64,000 nt of DNA. It comes from Pseudomonas sp. GM41(2012) (GTDB taxonomy: Bacteria > Pseudomonadota > Gammaproteobacteria > Pseudomonadales > Pseudomonadaceae). Position 1 is the stretch's first letter. The number at the start of each line of letters is the position of its first letter. This document shows positions 37,936 to 47,486 of the stretch, piece by piece. The stretch lies in contig NZ_AKJN02000012.1 of NCBI RefSeq assembly GCF_000282315.2, forward strand, positions 124,001-188,000, in the 5' to 3' direction. Both the position numbers and the translations under genes were made by a program. Below the pieces are notes generated by a model. It ran no database searches. It was not told the DNA's origin and saw only the letters and a program-made list of their open reading frames with translations.

Positions 37936-39266
37936 TGGATCCACTGCGCGCGATGGGAGCCCAATTCCGAAGCCGCACGTGCCCACTGCAACGGCGTCCC
38001 CGTAATCTTCAGCGGCACATGAAGTCGATGCGCCGGTCCCCAAGGCGTCTGCTCCACCAACAGTCCTTGATCGTTGTGATCCTCCGCCCGCAACGGCTCA
38101 TCGGTTCCCGGGCCGTTTTCAATCAACAACTTCGCCGTACGCGCCAACGACAACCGTGCCGAGCCACCGCGCCCCAACAATCGAATCGCACTGGCCGCCA
38201 TCAAATACCCGGTGGCGTGATCGAGCGCTTGCAAGGGCAATGGTGTTGGCTTGTCCGCGCGTTTCCACTGCATGCCGGCATCGGCGATCCCGCTGCTCAT
38301 TTGTACCAGGCTGTCGAAGCCCCGGCGGTTCTGCCACGGGCCGCTCCAGCCGTAGGCATTGAGGCTGACGTCGATCAGGCCGGGCGCCAGCTTCTGGCGT
38401 TCGGCGGCGCCGTAACCCAGGCGTTCCAGTGCATCGGCACGGTAGCCGTGGAGCAGAATGTCGGCGTCCTTGAGCAGGCTTTCGAACACTGCGCGATCAG
38501 TCTTGTCGTGCAGGTCCAGGTGCGCGCAGCGTTTACCCAGGGTGACTTCCGGCACCACGCCCGGTTCGTTCCAGGTCGGTGGGTCGATCCGCAAAACGTC
38601 GGCGCCGAGGCCTGCCAGGAAACGGCTGGCGATGGGGCCGGCGAGCACTCGAGTCAAATCCAGCACCTTGATCCCGGCCAGCGGTTGCGCCACCGAGCCT
38701 TGCCACGGTTTCGCGCTCTGGCGGCTGTTGTCAGCCAACTGAATCAGCGGCTCGGCGTTCACCGCCTGACCTTGGGGGTGCGCCTGCCATTGCGCCCAGC
38801 TACGCATCTCGGCGGCGCAGCCACCGGCATCGACCACGGCTTGCTCCAGATCGCCTTTGGTCCATTGAGCAACCTTGCTCGCCATCGCTGCACGGTCGGC
38901 ACAGTCGCCGAGCACTTTTTCGGCAGCGGCGCGGTGATGGGGGGCGTTGGTGTGCAGGCGGATCCAGCCATCCTGTGTGGCGTAGTCACCGGCGACCGGA
39001 TCCCACAGCGGCGGGATGCTCCAGCCTACCGGGCGGATCGACGTGGCGAACCAGAAAGAGGCCAAGCGGCGGTCGACCTCAAGGGTGGGTAGGCGACCGG
39101 TTTGTTGCTGCAGCCATTGGCTGACAGCCTGGCCGGCAGCGGCAATGCTGGCGCACGCCAGGTCGGTGACGGCAAACGCCGAGGGCAAGGCGCCGCTCGA
39201 GGTGAGCTTGACCTGGGTGTGAGGCAAGCCGAGTTCGGCTTGAATGGACGTGAGTAAATCAGTCAT
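37923..39266 (-). CDS. CaiB/BaiF family CoA transferase
   Basis: This class III CoA transferase of 447 residues carries the family core IKVLDLTRVLAGPIASRFLAGLGADVLRID (about 230-260) and a conserved region with FDSLVQMSSGIA. About 210 residues precede this core and form an incomplete first lobe. The start MTDLLTSIQAELGLPHTQ follows GGAGGG. The last codons and stop lie in repeat copy B, so the C-terminus (HPSP) is repeat-derived. The substrate is unknown. Confidence 0.87.
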   Translation of the reverse strand: MTDLLTSIQAELGLPHTQVKLTSSGALPSAFAVTDLACASIAAAGQAVSQWLQQQTGRLPTLEVDRRLASFWFATSIRPVGWSIPPLWDPVAGDYATQDGWIRLHTNAPHHRAAAEKVLGDCADRAAMASKVAQWTKGDLEQAVVDAGGCAAEMRSWAQWQAHPQGQAVNAEPLIQLADNSRQSAKPWQGSVAQPLAGIKVLDLTRVLAGPIASRFLAGLGADVLRIDPPTWNEPGVVPEVTLGKRCAHLDLHDKTDRAVFESLLKDADILLHGYRADALERLGYGAAERQKLAPGLIDVSLNAYGWSGPWQNRRGFDSLVQMSSGIADAGMQWKRADKPTPLPLQALDHATGYLMAASAIRLLGRGGSARLSLARTAKLLIENGPGTDEPLRAEDHNDQGLLVEQTPWGPAHRLHVPLKITGTPLQWARAASELGSHRAQWIHPSP

Positions 39267-39352
39267 CGAAGGCCCTCCGGAACGAGAGCCCGAGCATAGA
39301 TCAAAAAACGGCTCTGTCAGATGAAAACGATGAGGCCAGCTGAACACAATCC

Positions 39353-39444
39353 CTGTGGGAGCGAGCCTGCTCGCGATAGCGGAGTGTCAGTCAACTTCAA
39401 TGTTACCTGTCATACCGCTATCGCGAGCAGGCTCACTCCCACAG
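39353..39444. repeat. REP pair 7
   Basis: CTGTGGGAGCGAGCCTGCTCGCGATAGCG and a near-perfect inverse lie between the CoA transferase and chemoreceptor genes. Confidence 0.92.
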
Positions 39445-39472
39445 GGGACTTGCTGCGGTCATGGACGTTGGG

Positions 39473-41611
39473 TTACACCCGAAACTGATCCATCAATTTC
39501 ATCTGGTGCGAGGTCAACGAGTTGAGGTGGCTGCTGATTTGCGCCGATTCGGTGGCCTGGCCGGTCAGGGTTTCGGTGACGGTGCGGATCGCCGAGACGT
39601 TGCGGTTGACCTCTTCGGCCACGGCGCTTTGCTGTTCGGCGGCGCTGGCGATTTGCAGGTTCATGTCGCTGATGACCGTCACCGCGTCGCTGATTTTGCT
39701 CAAGGCCTGCACCGCTTGCTGGATCTGCCCGGCGTTGCTGTGAGCCTGGGTCTGACTCGAATGCATCGTGGCCACCACGCCGCGAGTGCCGGTCTGGATG
39801 CGCTCGATGACAATTCGGATTTCCTCCACCGAATCCTGGGTGCGTTTGGCCAGGTTGCGCACTTCATCGGCGACCACTGCAAACCCGCGACCGCTCTCAC
39901 CGGCACGCGCCGCTTCAATCGCCGCGTTGAGCGCCAGCAGGTTGGTTTGTTCGGCGATGCTGCGGATCACCTCCAGCACCGAGCCGATCTGCTCGCTGTT
40001 GACCGCCAACGCTTCGACTTCGGTCACGGCCTTGCTGACTTCGTTGGCCAGTTGATTGATGTCGCGGGTGCTGCGTTCGATGATCTGCATGCCGTCGCGG
40101 GCCGACTGGTCGGCACCCTTCGCCGCGTTAGCCGCGTTCGAGGCACTGTTGGCGACGTCGTGGGCGGTGGCGCTCATTTCGTTGGACGCGGTGGCGACCT
40201 GGTCGATTTCGCGGAACTGCACTTGCATGCCCTCGCTGGTCTGACGGGCAATTTCCGAAGACTGGTCGGCGGTGCCGCGCGCATCGGTGATGCTTTGTTT
40301 GATCTGCGCGATGGTCGGTTGCAGTTTGTCGAGGAAGCGGTTGAACCAGCTCACCAGTTCGCCCAGTTCGTCTTTCTTGCTGTAGTGCAGACGCTGCGTC
40401 AGGTCGCCGTCGCCGCTGGCAATCGCCTTGAGCATCTCGGCCACGCTGTTGATCGGCCGGGTCACGCCGGACGCCGTGAGCCAGATCAGCAACAGTCCGA
40501 CCAGGCCGGCAATCACCGCCACCAAAACGGCTTTGATCGTGCCGCTTTGCTGGGCGTCATCGAGTACGGCTTGCAACTTGACCGAGTCGGCCAGCAATAC
40601 TTGTTTCGGCAAGTCGATCACCACGCCCCAGGCTTTGGACTCGGCAATCGGACTGACCGGGTACACCGCTCGGATCAGGTCGCCCTGTTCGAGAATCTTC
40701 GGCGTGCCAGCGCTGAGCAATTGCAAAACGTCCTTGCCGTCTGCGCCCAGGGTGTCGCCGATGCTTTTACCGACCTTGCTGGCGTCCACGCTGTAACCGG
40801 CGAGTACGCCGCTGCCGGAGACGATCAGCATGTGCCCGGCGCTGTTGAACAGATCGCGTTGGGAGTCGACAGCCGCCGCTTGCAGCGCGTCGAGGGCGAT
40901 GTCCACACCGACCACGCCGATGGGCTTGCCATCCACCAGCAGCGGTACGGAAATGGTGGTCATCAGCATTTCCTTGCCAGCGACGGTGTCGGCATACGGG
41001 TCGAGCAGGCAGGTGCGCTTGCTGTCGCGAGGGCAGGTGTACCAGCTGTTATAGGGCGTGCCGCTGAGGCTCAAGGTGGTTTTGGTCATGTCGTCTTCGA
41101 CCATGATCGTGTTGATGCCGACACCGCCGGCACGGCTCCAGTAGCTGGCGAAACGACCGGCTTCGTTGGATTGGCGAGCGGCATCGTTGGCGAACTCGCT
41201 GTCCTTGCCGTCGAGGCCATTGGGTTCGAATGCCAGCCAGATGCCGAGCACTTTGCTGTTGCGTTCGAAGGCGGTTTTCAGGCTCTGGTTCAACTCTTCG
41301 CGCAGGGCGCCAGCGTCAAGGGAGCGCGTGCTCGCCATGTTGCGCATGTCCTTGATCTGATCGGCCAGGGCGGTCACCACCAGCAGGCTTTCACCGAAGG
41401 TCTTCTGCACCCGCACCGCTTGTTCGGCGGCCTTGGCCTGGAGCAGGTTCTGCACGCTGGCGGTGAGCATCTTGCTGCTGGAGGCGCTGACCAGTTCATC
41501 GTTCTGATCGGTCTGGTAGATGTTCATGCCGACGATCAGGACGACCACGCCCAGCAGGCACAGGCCGGACAGCAGGACGATTTTCAGGCGGATGGAGAGA
41601 GAGTCGAACAT
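39473..41611 (-). CDS. Methyl-accepting chemotaxis protein with dCache sensor
   Basis: This chemoreceptor of 712 residues has a first span at about 9-30, a large periplasmic double-Cache domain, a second span at about 357-380, HAMP, and a signalling domain. The domain's conserved tip EQTNLLALNAAIEAARAGE lies near 550-568. The layout is that of PctA/PctB-type receptors for amino acids or amines, but the ligand cannot be read with confidence. It should signal through CheA/CheW encoded elsewhere. A REP pair follows its stop. Confidence 0.93.
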   Translation of the reverse strand: MFDSLSIRLKIVLLSGLCLLGVVVLIVGMNIYQTDQNDELVSASSSKMLTASVQNLLQAKAAEQAVRVQKTFGESLLVVTALADQIKDMRNMASTRSLDAGALREELNQSLKTAFERNSKVLGIWLAFEPNGLDGKDSEFANDAARQSNEAGRFASYWSRAGGVGINTIMVEDDMTKTTLSLSGTPYNSWYTCPRDSKRTCLLDPYADTVAGKEMLMTTISVPLLVDGKPIGVVGVDIALDALQAAAVDSQRDLFNSAGHMLIVSGSGVLAGYSVDASKVGKSIGDTLGADGKDVLQLLSAGTPKILEQGDLIRAVYPVSPIAESKAWGVVIDLPKQVLLADSVKLQAVLDDAQQSGTIKAVLVAVIAGLVGLLLIWLTASGVTRPINSVAEMLKAIASGDGDLTQRLHYSKKDELGELVSWFNRFLDKLQPTIAQIKQSITDARGTADQSSEIARQTSEGMQVQFREIDQVATASNEMSATAHDVANSASNAANAAKGADQSARDGMQIIERSTRDINQLANEVSKAVTEVEALAVNSEQIGSVLEVIRSIAEQTNLLALNAAIEAARAGESGRGFAVVADEVRNLAKRTQDSVEEIRIVIERIQTGTRGVVATMHSSQTQAHSNAGQIQQAVQALSKISDAVTVISDMNLQIASAAEQQSAVAEEVNRNVSAIRTVTETLTGQATESAQISSHLNSLTSHQMKLMDQFRV

Positions 41612-41949
41612 AGGACGAGCTCGCGAATGGATGAGGTGTTGGCTGTGAGTCGGGATCGACCCAATTCGCCAAGTCCATTCAGCGCCATTTAATGCTCATC
41701 GGCGTGGGCAGGGGTTGCATGAACGCGAAGCCGACGAACGGTAACAGGTGAACGTTTGCGCAGGAAAATGCCCTGAAAAGGACAGAAATTCAGGAAATTG
41801 TCGGCAACGATTCCGGCCGCGCGGCAGGGTGGGGCAGGAGGCTTGATCGGCAAGTCCTCCTGCAGGAACAAGCGCCCACAGGAGGGCGTATTGAGTCAGG
41901 CAAGTTACGGGGTGCTGGCGTAAGCCGGTTCCGGCAGCAGGGTGAAGCG
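41612..41949. other. Intergenic region with a bulged hairpin
   Basis: This 338-base gap contains GCAGGAGGCTTG (41834-41845) facing CAAGTCCTCCTGC (41851-41863), a 12-pair stem with one bulged T, downstream of mgsA. No T run follows on either strand. The chemoreceptor promoter must lie in the lower half, but no clear sigma-70, sigma-28 or sigma-54 match was found. Confidence 0.4.
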
Positions 41950-42414
41950 TTAGGCGCGGCCCAGCAGATAGGTCGCGTAATCGGGGATCCGATGTTCGTG
42001 CGCCTGCTCCATCATCGGGCTGCTGAGCAGGTAGTCGGCGCTGCATTCGTTGCAGGCGACGGGAATGTTCCAGACCGCCGCGACGCGCAATAACGCCTTG
42101 ATGTCCGGGTCGTGCGGCTGTGGTTCGAACGGGTCCCAGAAGAACACCAGCATGTCGACCCGCTGCTCGGCGATTCGCGCACCGAGTTGCTGGTCGCCGC
42201 CCAATGGACCGCTGATCATGCTCTCCACAGGCAAATCCAGGCGTTGTTGCAACAACAACCCGGTGGTGCCGGTGGCGACCAGTTCATGCTGTGCGAGCCT
42301 GTCTTTCTGCCGCTCGGCCCAGTCCAGCAAAAACACTTTGCAGTGGTCATGGGCGACCAAGGCAATACGCTTGCGCGCTGCCATGGTCTTTTGCGTAAAG
42401 CTGATACCAATCAT
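41950..42414 (-). CDS. mgsA: Methylglyoxal synthase
   Basis: MgsA converts dihydroxyacetone phosphate to methylglyoxal and phosphate, a bypass that relieves sugar-phosphate stress. The 154 residues include ALVAHDHCK, the phosphate-binding TGTTG, SGPLGGDQQLGARI with a catalytic Asp, and FFWDPFEPQPHDPDI. The start MIGISFTQKTMAARKR follows GGAGCAG. It sits next to gapA, which fits overflow at the triose-phosphate level. Confidence 0.95.
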   Translation of the reverse strand: MIGISFTQKTMAARKRIALVAHDHCKVFLLDWAERQKDRLAQHELVATGTTGLLLQQRLDLPVESMISGPLGGDQQLGARIAEQRVDMLVFFWDPFEPQPHDPDIKALLRVAAVWNIPVACNECSADYLLSSPMMEQAHEHRIPDYATYLLGRA

Positions 42415-42466
42415 CGGTGCTGCTCCAAGGCGTAATGCGTTGGCATAGGGCGCCACGCGAATACCT

Positions 42467-42561
42467 GTAGGAGCTGCCGCAGGCTGCGATCTTTTGATCT
42501 TGATCTTTTCGGGATCGCTGAAAATCGAGATCAAAAGATCGCAGCCTGCGGCAGCTCCTAC
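42467..42561. repeat. Perfect 34-bp inverted repeat (REP type 2) mgsA/gapA
   Basis: GTAGGAGCTGCCGCAGGCTG..ATCT is matched by its exact inverse over 34 bases around a short centre. It lies between the gapA stop and the mgsA start, so both genes could be affected. Confidence 0.9.
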
Positions 42562-42574
42562 TCGTAAGCTTCGC

Positions 42575-43576
42575 TTACTCTGCGTTGCACAGCGCCAGGC
42601 AGTTATCGAGCATGCGGTTGGAGAAGCCCCATTCGTTGTCGTACCAGGCCAGCACCTTGAGCAGCTTGCCGCTGGACTTGGTGTGGTTGGCGTCAAAGAT
42701 CGACGACAGCGGGTTGTGGTTGAAGTCGCTGGAGACCAGCGGCAGGGTGTTGTAACCGAGAATCTTCGAATGCTGGCTGGCTTCTTTCAGCAGCGCGTTC
42801 ACTTCATCAGCCGACGCTTCGCGCTTGAGTTGCACTGTCAGGTCCACCAGCGACACGTTGATTACCGGCACGCGTACTGACATGCCGGTCAGTTTGCCCG
42901 CCAGTTCCGGCAGCACCAGACCGACCGCTTCAGCCGCGCCGGTTTTGCTCGGGATCATGTTCTGGGTGGCCGAACGCGCACGATACGGATCGACATGATA
43001 GACGTCGGTCAGGTGCTGATCGTTGGTGTAGGCGTGAATAGTGGTCATCAGGCCGCTTTCGATTCCCAGCTCGCGGTGCAACACCTGGGCCACCGGGGCC
43101 AGGCAGTTGGTGGTGCACGAAGCATTGGAAATGATCTGGTGCGATTGGCGCAGAATGTCGTGGTTAACGCCATAAACCACCGTGGCGTCGGCACCTTTGG
43201 CCGGGGCGGAGATGATCACTTTGCGTGCGCCGGCCGTAATATGCGCGGCGGCTTTGGCGCGGTCGGTGAACAAACCGGTGCATTCGAATACGACGTCGAT
43301 CTGCTCGGCAGCCCACGGCAGCTCGGCCGGGTTGCGAATGGCGCTGACAGAAATACGGTCACCGTTGACGGTCAGGCTTTCCATATCATGCTGGACATCG
43401 GCATCGAACGTGCCGTGAACAGTGTCGTACTTGAGCAGATGAGCGTTCATCGCGCTGTCGCCCAGGTCATTGATGGCAACGATCTGCAGATCCTGGCGAT
43501 AACCTTGGGTATACAGTGCGCGCAGAACGTTACGGCCAATTCGGCCAAAACCATTGATTGCGATTCGAAGAGTCAT
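42575..43576 (-). CDS. gapA: Glyceraldehyde-3-phosphate dehydrogenase, type I
   Basis: The enzyme oxidises glyceraldehyde-3-phosphate with NAD. The 333 residues include the Rossmann motif INGFGRIGRNVLRA and the catalytic Cys154 in SNASCTTNCLAP, with WYDNEWGFSNRM near the end. It is transcribed divergently from edd, as in other pseudomonads, where gap-1 is part of the HexR regulon and works downstream of the Entner-Doudoroff split. A HexR-type box lies 24 bases before the start. Confidence 0.97.
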   Translation of the reverse strand: MTLRIAINGFGRIGRNVLRALYTQGYRQDLQIVAINDLGDSAMNAHLLKYDTVHGTFDADVQHDMESLTVNGDRISVSAIRNPAELPWAAEQIDVVFECTGLFTDRAKAAAHITAGARKVIISAPAKGADATVVYGVNHDILRQSHQIISNASCTTNCLAPVAQVLHRELGIESGLMTTIHAYTNDQHLTDVYHVDPYRARSATQNMIPSKTGAAEAVGLVLPELAGKLTGMSVRVPVINVSLVDLTVQLKREASADEVNALLKEASQHSKILGYNTLPLVSSDFNHNPLSSIFDANHTKSSGKLLKVLAWYDNEWGFSNRMLDNCLALCNAE

Positions 43577-43599
43577 TTAACTGGGCCGCCGTCGTTTTG

Positions 43600-43614
43600 T
43601 TGTTGGAATTACAA
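43600..43614. promoter_or_regulatory. HexR box on the gapA side
   Basis: TTGT-TGGAATT-ACAA matches the published Pseudomonas HexR consensus TTGT-N7/8-ACAA exactly, 24 bases upstream of gapA. Confidence 0.75.
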
Positions 43615-43661
43615 GATTATTCGCATAAAAATAGAAAACAAGCCTTTTTAATGGCAATATT

Positions 43662-43676
43662 TTGTTCAATCTACAA
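43662..43676. promoter_or_regulatory. HexR box on the edd side
   Basis: TTGT-TCAATCT-ACAA is a second exact match to the HexR consensus, about 120 bases before edd. Its centre is 62 bp from the gapA-side box. Confidence 0.75.
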
Positions 43677-43796
43677 CGAGTGACCTGAATCAACTGGTCC
43701 GACCGAACAAGAAAACCGTCTGTCATCCCATCGACAACGGCTCTTGTTCAGCATAGACAATCAGGTCGCCACATCCGTTAGCCTGGAGTTCTAAAC

Positions 43797-45623
43797 ATGC
43801 ATCCCCGCGTCCTTGAGGTCACCGAACGGCTTATCGCCCGCAGCCGCGCCACGCGTGAGGCTTACCTTGCACTGATTCGAGGTGCTGCCAGCGACGGTCC
43901 CATGCGCGGCAAACTGCAATGCGCCAACTTCGCCCACGGCGTGGCCGGTTGCGGCACCGACGACAAGAACAGTCTGCGGATGATGAACTCCGCCAACATT
44001 GCGATTGTTTCGTCCTACAACGACATGCTCTCGGCGCACCAGCCGTACGAAGTCTTTCCAGAACAGATCAAAAAGGCCCTGCGCGAAATCGGCTCAGTCG
44101 GCCAGTTCGCCGGCGGCACCCCCGCCATGTGCGATGGTGTGACCCAGGGCGAGCCGGGCATGGAACTGAGCCTGCCGAGCCGCGAAGTGATTGCGCTGTC
44201 CACTGCCGTTGCGCTGTCTCACAACATGTTCGACGGCGCGCTGATGCTCGGCATCTGCGACAAGATCGTGCCGGGCCTGATGATGGGCGCGTTGCGTTTC
44301 GGTCATCTGCCAACGATCTTCGTGCCGGGCGGGCCGATGGTCTCGGGCATTTCCAACAAGCAGAAAGCCGATGTGCGCCAGCGCTACGCCGAAGGCAAGG
44401 CCAGCCGCGAAGAGCTGCTGGAATCGGAGATGAAGTCCTATCACAGCCCGGGTACCTGCACCTTTTACGGCACCGCCAACACCAACCAGTTGCTGATGGA
44501 AGTCATGGGCCTGCACTTGCCGGGCGCCTCTTTCGTCAACCCGAACACCCCGTTGCGTGATGCCCTGACCCGCGAAGCCGCGCATCAAGTCACGCGCCTG
44601 ACCAAGCAGAGCGGCGACTTCATGCCGATCGGCGAAATCGTCGACGAGCGTTCGCTGGTCAACTCCATCGTGGCCCTGCACGCCACCGGCGGCTCGACCA
44701 ACCACACCTTGCATATGCCGGCGATCGCCATGGCGGCGGGCATTCAATTGACCTGGCAGGACATGGCCGACCTCTCCGAGGTGGTGCCGACCCTGAGCCA
44801 CGTCTACCCGAACGGCAAAGCCGACATCAACCACTTCCAGGCCGCGGGCGGCATGTCGTTCCTGATCCGCGAACTGCTGGAAGCCGGGCTGCTGCACGAA
44901 AACGTCAACACGGTGCTGGGCCACGGCCTGAGCCGCTACACCATGGAACCGTTCCTCGAAAACGGCGAGCTGGTCTGGCGCGAAGGCCCGATCGAAAGCC
45001 TCGACGAAACCATCCTGCGTCCGGTCGCTCGCGCATTCTCGCCAGAGGGCGGCTTGCGGGTGATGGAAGGCAACCTCGGCCGCGGCGTGATGAAAGTGTC
45101 CGCTGTCGCGTTGGAAAACCAGGTTGTCGAAGCACCGGCCATGGTGTTCCAGGATCAGCAGGATCTGGCCGATGCATTCAAGGCCGGTTTGCTGGAGAAG
45201 GATTTTGTCGCGGTGATGCGCTTCCAGGGCCCGCGCTCCAACGGCATGCCGGAACTGCACAAGATGACGCCGTTCCTCGGCGTGCTGCAGGATCGCGGCT
45301 TCAAAGTGGCGCTGGTCACCGACGGGCGCATGTCCGGTGCGTCGGGGAAAATCCCGGCGGCGATTCACGTCAGCCCCGAAGCGTATGTGGGCGGCGCTTT
45401 GGCGCGCGTCCAAGAGGGCGATATCATCCGCGTCGATGGCGTCAAAGGCACCCTGGAGCTTAAGGTGGACGCCGAAGAATTCGCAGCGCGCGAACCTGCC
45501 AAAGGCCTGTTGGGCAATAACATCGGCAGCGGTCGCGAACTGTTTGGTTTCATGCGCATGGCCTTCAGCTCCGCAGAGCAGGGCGCCAGCGCCTTTACTT
45601 CTGCCCTGGAGACGCTTAATTGA
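43797..45623 (+). CDS. edd: Phosphogluconate dehydratase
   Basis: Edd dehydrates 6-phosphogluconate to KDPG, the first committed Entner-Doudoroff step, with an Fe-S cluster. The 608 residues are normal for the IlvD/Edd family and include TPAMCDGVTQGEPGMELSL, ATGGSTNHTLHMPAIA and VTDGRMSGASGKIPAAIH. The ATG at 43797 follows GGAG. glk overlaps its stop (TTGA). Confidence 0.98.
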   Translation: MHPRVLEVTERLIARSRATREAYLALIRGAASDGPMRGKLQCANFAHGVAGCGTDDKNSLRMMNSANIAIVSSYNDMLSAHQPYEVFPEQIKKALREIGSVGQFAGGTPAMCDGVTQGEPGMELSLPSREVIALSTAVALSHNMFDGALMLGICDKIVPGLMMGALRFGHLPTIFVPGGPMVSGISNKQKADVRQRYAEGKASREELLESEMKSYHSPGTCTFYGTANTNQLLMEVMGLHLPGASFVNPNTPLRDALTREAAHQVTRLTKQSGDFMPIGEIVDERSLVNSIVALHATGGSTNHTLHMPAIAMAAGIQLTWQDMADLSEVVPTLSHVYPNGKADINHFQAAGGMSFLIRELLEAGLLHENVNTVLGHGLSRYTMEPFLENGELVWREGPIESLDETILRPVARAFSPEGGLRVMEGNLGRGVMKVSAVALENQVVEAPAMVFQDQQDLADAFKAGLLEKDFVAVMRFQGPRSNGMPELHKMTPFLGVLQDRGFKVALVTDGRMSGASGKIPAAIHVSPEAYVGGALARVQEGDIIRVDGVKGTLELKVDAEEFAAREPAKGLLGNNIGSGRELFGFMRMAFSSAEQGASAFTSALETLN

Positions 45624-46570
45624 AACTGGCTTTGGTCGGTGACATCGGTGGGACCAACGCACGTTTCGCGTTGTGGAAAAACCAGCAGCTGGAATCGGTC
45701 CAGGTGCTGGCAACGGCCGACCACGCCAGCCCGGAAGAGGCGATTGCCCTCTACCTGAGCGGGCTTGGCCTGGCGCCGGGTTCGATCGGTTCGGTGTGCC
45801 TGTCGGTGGCCGGCCCCGTCAGCGGTGATGAATTCAAGTTCACCAACAATCACTGGCGACTCAGCCGCAAGGGTTTCTGCAAGACCTTGCAGGTGGATCA
45901 ACTGTTGCTGGTCAACGACTTCTCGGCCATGGCGCTGGGCATGACCCGTTTGCAGCCGGACGAGTTTCGGGTGGTCTGCGAAGGCACGCCGGAACCGTTG
46001 CGGCCGGCGGTGGTGATCGGTCCTGGGACTGGCCTCGGTGTCGGCACATTGCTCGATCTCGGTGAAGGTCGTTTCGCCGCGTTGCCGGGGGAGGGCGGTC
46101 ACGTCGATTTGCCGCTGAGCAGCCCGCGGGAAACTCAACTGTGGCAGCACATCTTCAATGAGATCGGTCATGTCAGCGCTGAAACGGCGTTGAGCGGCAG
46201 CGGTTTGCCGCGGGTTTACCGGGCGATTTGTGCGGTGGACGGTCATGAACCGGTGCTGGATTCCCCTGAGTCGATTACTGCGGCTGGCCTTGCCGGTGAT
46301 CCGATTGCCCTGGAAGTGCTTGAACAGTTTTGCTGCTGGCTGGGTCGTGTGGCCGGCAATAACGTGCTGACCACGGGCGCGCGCGGCGGTGTGTACATCG
46401 TCGGCGGGGTGATTCCACGGTTCGCCGATTTCTTCGTTGAAAGCGGCTTTGCCCGGTGCTTTGCCGACAAGGGCTGCATGAGCGATTACTTCAAAGGCAT
46501 CCCGGTGTGGCTGGTGACGGCGCCGTATTCCGGCCTTGTTGGCGCGGGTGTGGCGCTCGACCAGGCCTGA
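45620..46570 (+). CDS. glk: Glucokinase
   Basis: Glk phosphorylates glucose with ATP. The 316 residues include the ATP motif GDIGGTNARFAL at 8-19, LVNDFSAMALG with the catalytic Asp, GPGTGLGVG and the LPGEGGHVD motif typical of bacterial glucokinase. The start is TTG at 45620, overlapping the edd stop, so edd and glk are translationally coupled. A REP pair follows. Confidence 0.96.
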   Translation: MKLALVGDIGGTNARFALWKNQQLESVQVLATADHASPEEAIALYLSGLGLAPGSIGSVCLSVAGPVSGDEFKFTNNHWRLSRKGFCKTLQVDQLLLVNDFSAMALGMTRLQPDEFRVVCEGTPEPLRPAVVIGPGTGLGVGTLLDLGEGRFAALPGEGGHVDLPLSSPRETQLWQHIFNEIGHVSAETALSGSGLPRVYRAICAVDGHEPVLDSPESITAAGLAGDPIALEVLEQFCCWLGRVAGNNVLTTGARGGVYIVGGVIPRFADFFVESGFARCFADKGCMSDYFKGIPVWLVTAPYSGLVGAGVALDQA

Positions 46571-46580
46571 GACCGGGTCG

Positions 46581-46680
46581 CCTTCATCGCGGGCAAGCCT
46601 TGCTCCTACAGGATGGGTGTCGTTCACAAAAATGGCGACCACCCCAAAACCTGTAGGAGCCGAGCTTGCTCGCGATGCGG
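46581..46680. repeat. REP pair 8
   Basis: CATCGCGGGCAAGCCTTGCTCCTACAG and CTGTAGGAGCCGAGCTTGCTCGCGATG face each other between glk and gltR. Frames that extend gltR upstream run through this repeat and are rejected. Confidence 0.9.
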
Positions 46681-46754
46681 CCATGACAGACAACATAGAT
46701 TTACGCACGATCAGGCATAATCCGCCCAATTCAAACAACAAGGATGCCGCCCCT

Positions 46755-47486
46755 GTGAGCTCAGTCAACAAGTCGATTTTGTTGGTCGATGACGATCAAG
46801 AGATACGCGAGTTGCTGGACACCTACCTGACCCGCGCGGGTTTTCAGGTGCGAACCACGCCCGACGGTGCGGGCTTTCGTCAGGCGATGAATGAGGCGCC
46901 GAGCGATCTGGTGATCCTCGATGTGATGCTGCCGGACGAAGACGGTTTCAGCCTCTGCCGCTGGATCCGTCAGCACCCGCGCCAGGCGCAGGTGCCGATC
47001 ATCATGCTCACGGCCAGCTCCGACGAGGCCGACCGCGTCATCGGTCTGGAATTGGGCGCCGACGATTACCTCGGCAAACCCTTCAGCCCGCGTGAATTGC
47101 AGGCGCGCATCAAAGCCCTGTTGCGTCGCGCGCAGTTCGGTCAGGAACGTTCCGGCAGTGAAGTGCTGGCCTTCGATGACTGGCGGCTGGACATGGTCAG
47201 CCATCGCCTGTTCCACATCGACGGCGAAGAAGTGATTCTCTCCGGCGCCGATTTCGCGCTACTGAAACTGTTCCTCGATCACCCCCAGGAAATCCTCGAT
47301 CGCGACACCATCGGCAACGCCACCCGTGGCCGTGATTTGATGCCGCTGGATCGCATCGTCGACATGGCCGTCAGCCGTTTGCGCCAGCGCCTGCGCGACA
47401 CCGAAAAACCGCCGCGACTGATCCGTACCGTGCGCGGCAGCGGCTACCAACTGGCCGCCAATGTGGTTGCCAGCAATGGCCACTGA
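46755..47486 (+). CDS. gltR: Response regulator GltR (OmpR family)
   Basis: GltR controls glucose transport genes with the kinase GtrS. The 243 residues comprise a receiver domain with acidic VDDD at 11-14, phospho-Asp56 in LVILDVMLPDEDG and the Lys in GKPFSPRE. A winged-helix DNA-binding domain (about 140-235, RDLMPLDRIVDMAVSRLRQ) follows. The start GTG at 46755 follows AAGGA. The gene order glk-gltR-gtrS matches PAO1. Confidence 0.93.
   Translation: MSSVNKSILLVDDDQEIRELLDTYLTRAGFQVRTTPDGAGFRQAMNEAPSDLVILDVMLPDEDGFSLCRWIRQHPRQAQVPIIMLTASSDEADRVIGLELGADDYLGKPFSPRELQARIKALLRRAQFGQERSGSEVLAFDDWRLDMVSHRLFHIDGEEVILSGADFALLKLFLDHPQEILDRDTIGNATRGRDLMPLDRIVDMAVSRLRQRLRDTEKPPRLIRTVRGSGYQLAANVVASNGH

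Noticed and set aside
39461..41692. 743-codon frame opposite the chemoreceptor
   Set aside because: It is antisense to a clear chemoreceptor, with no ribosome site or domain.
46536..46754. Upstream extension of gltR
   Set aside because: It runs through the glk end and a REP pair; the GTG at 46755 gives the family length.
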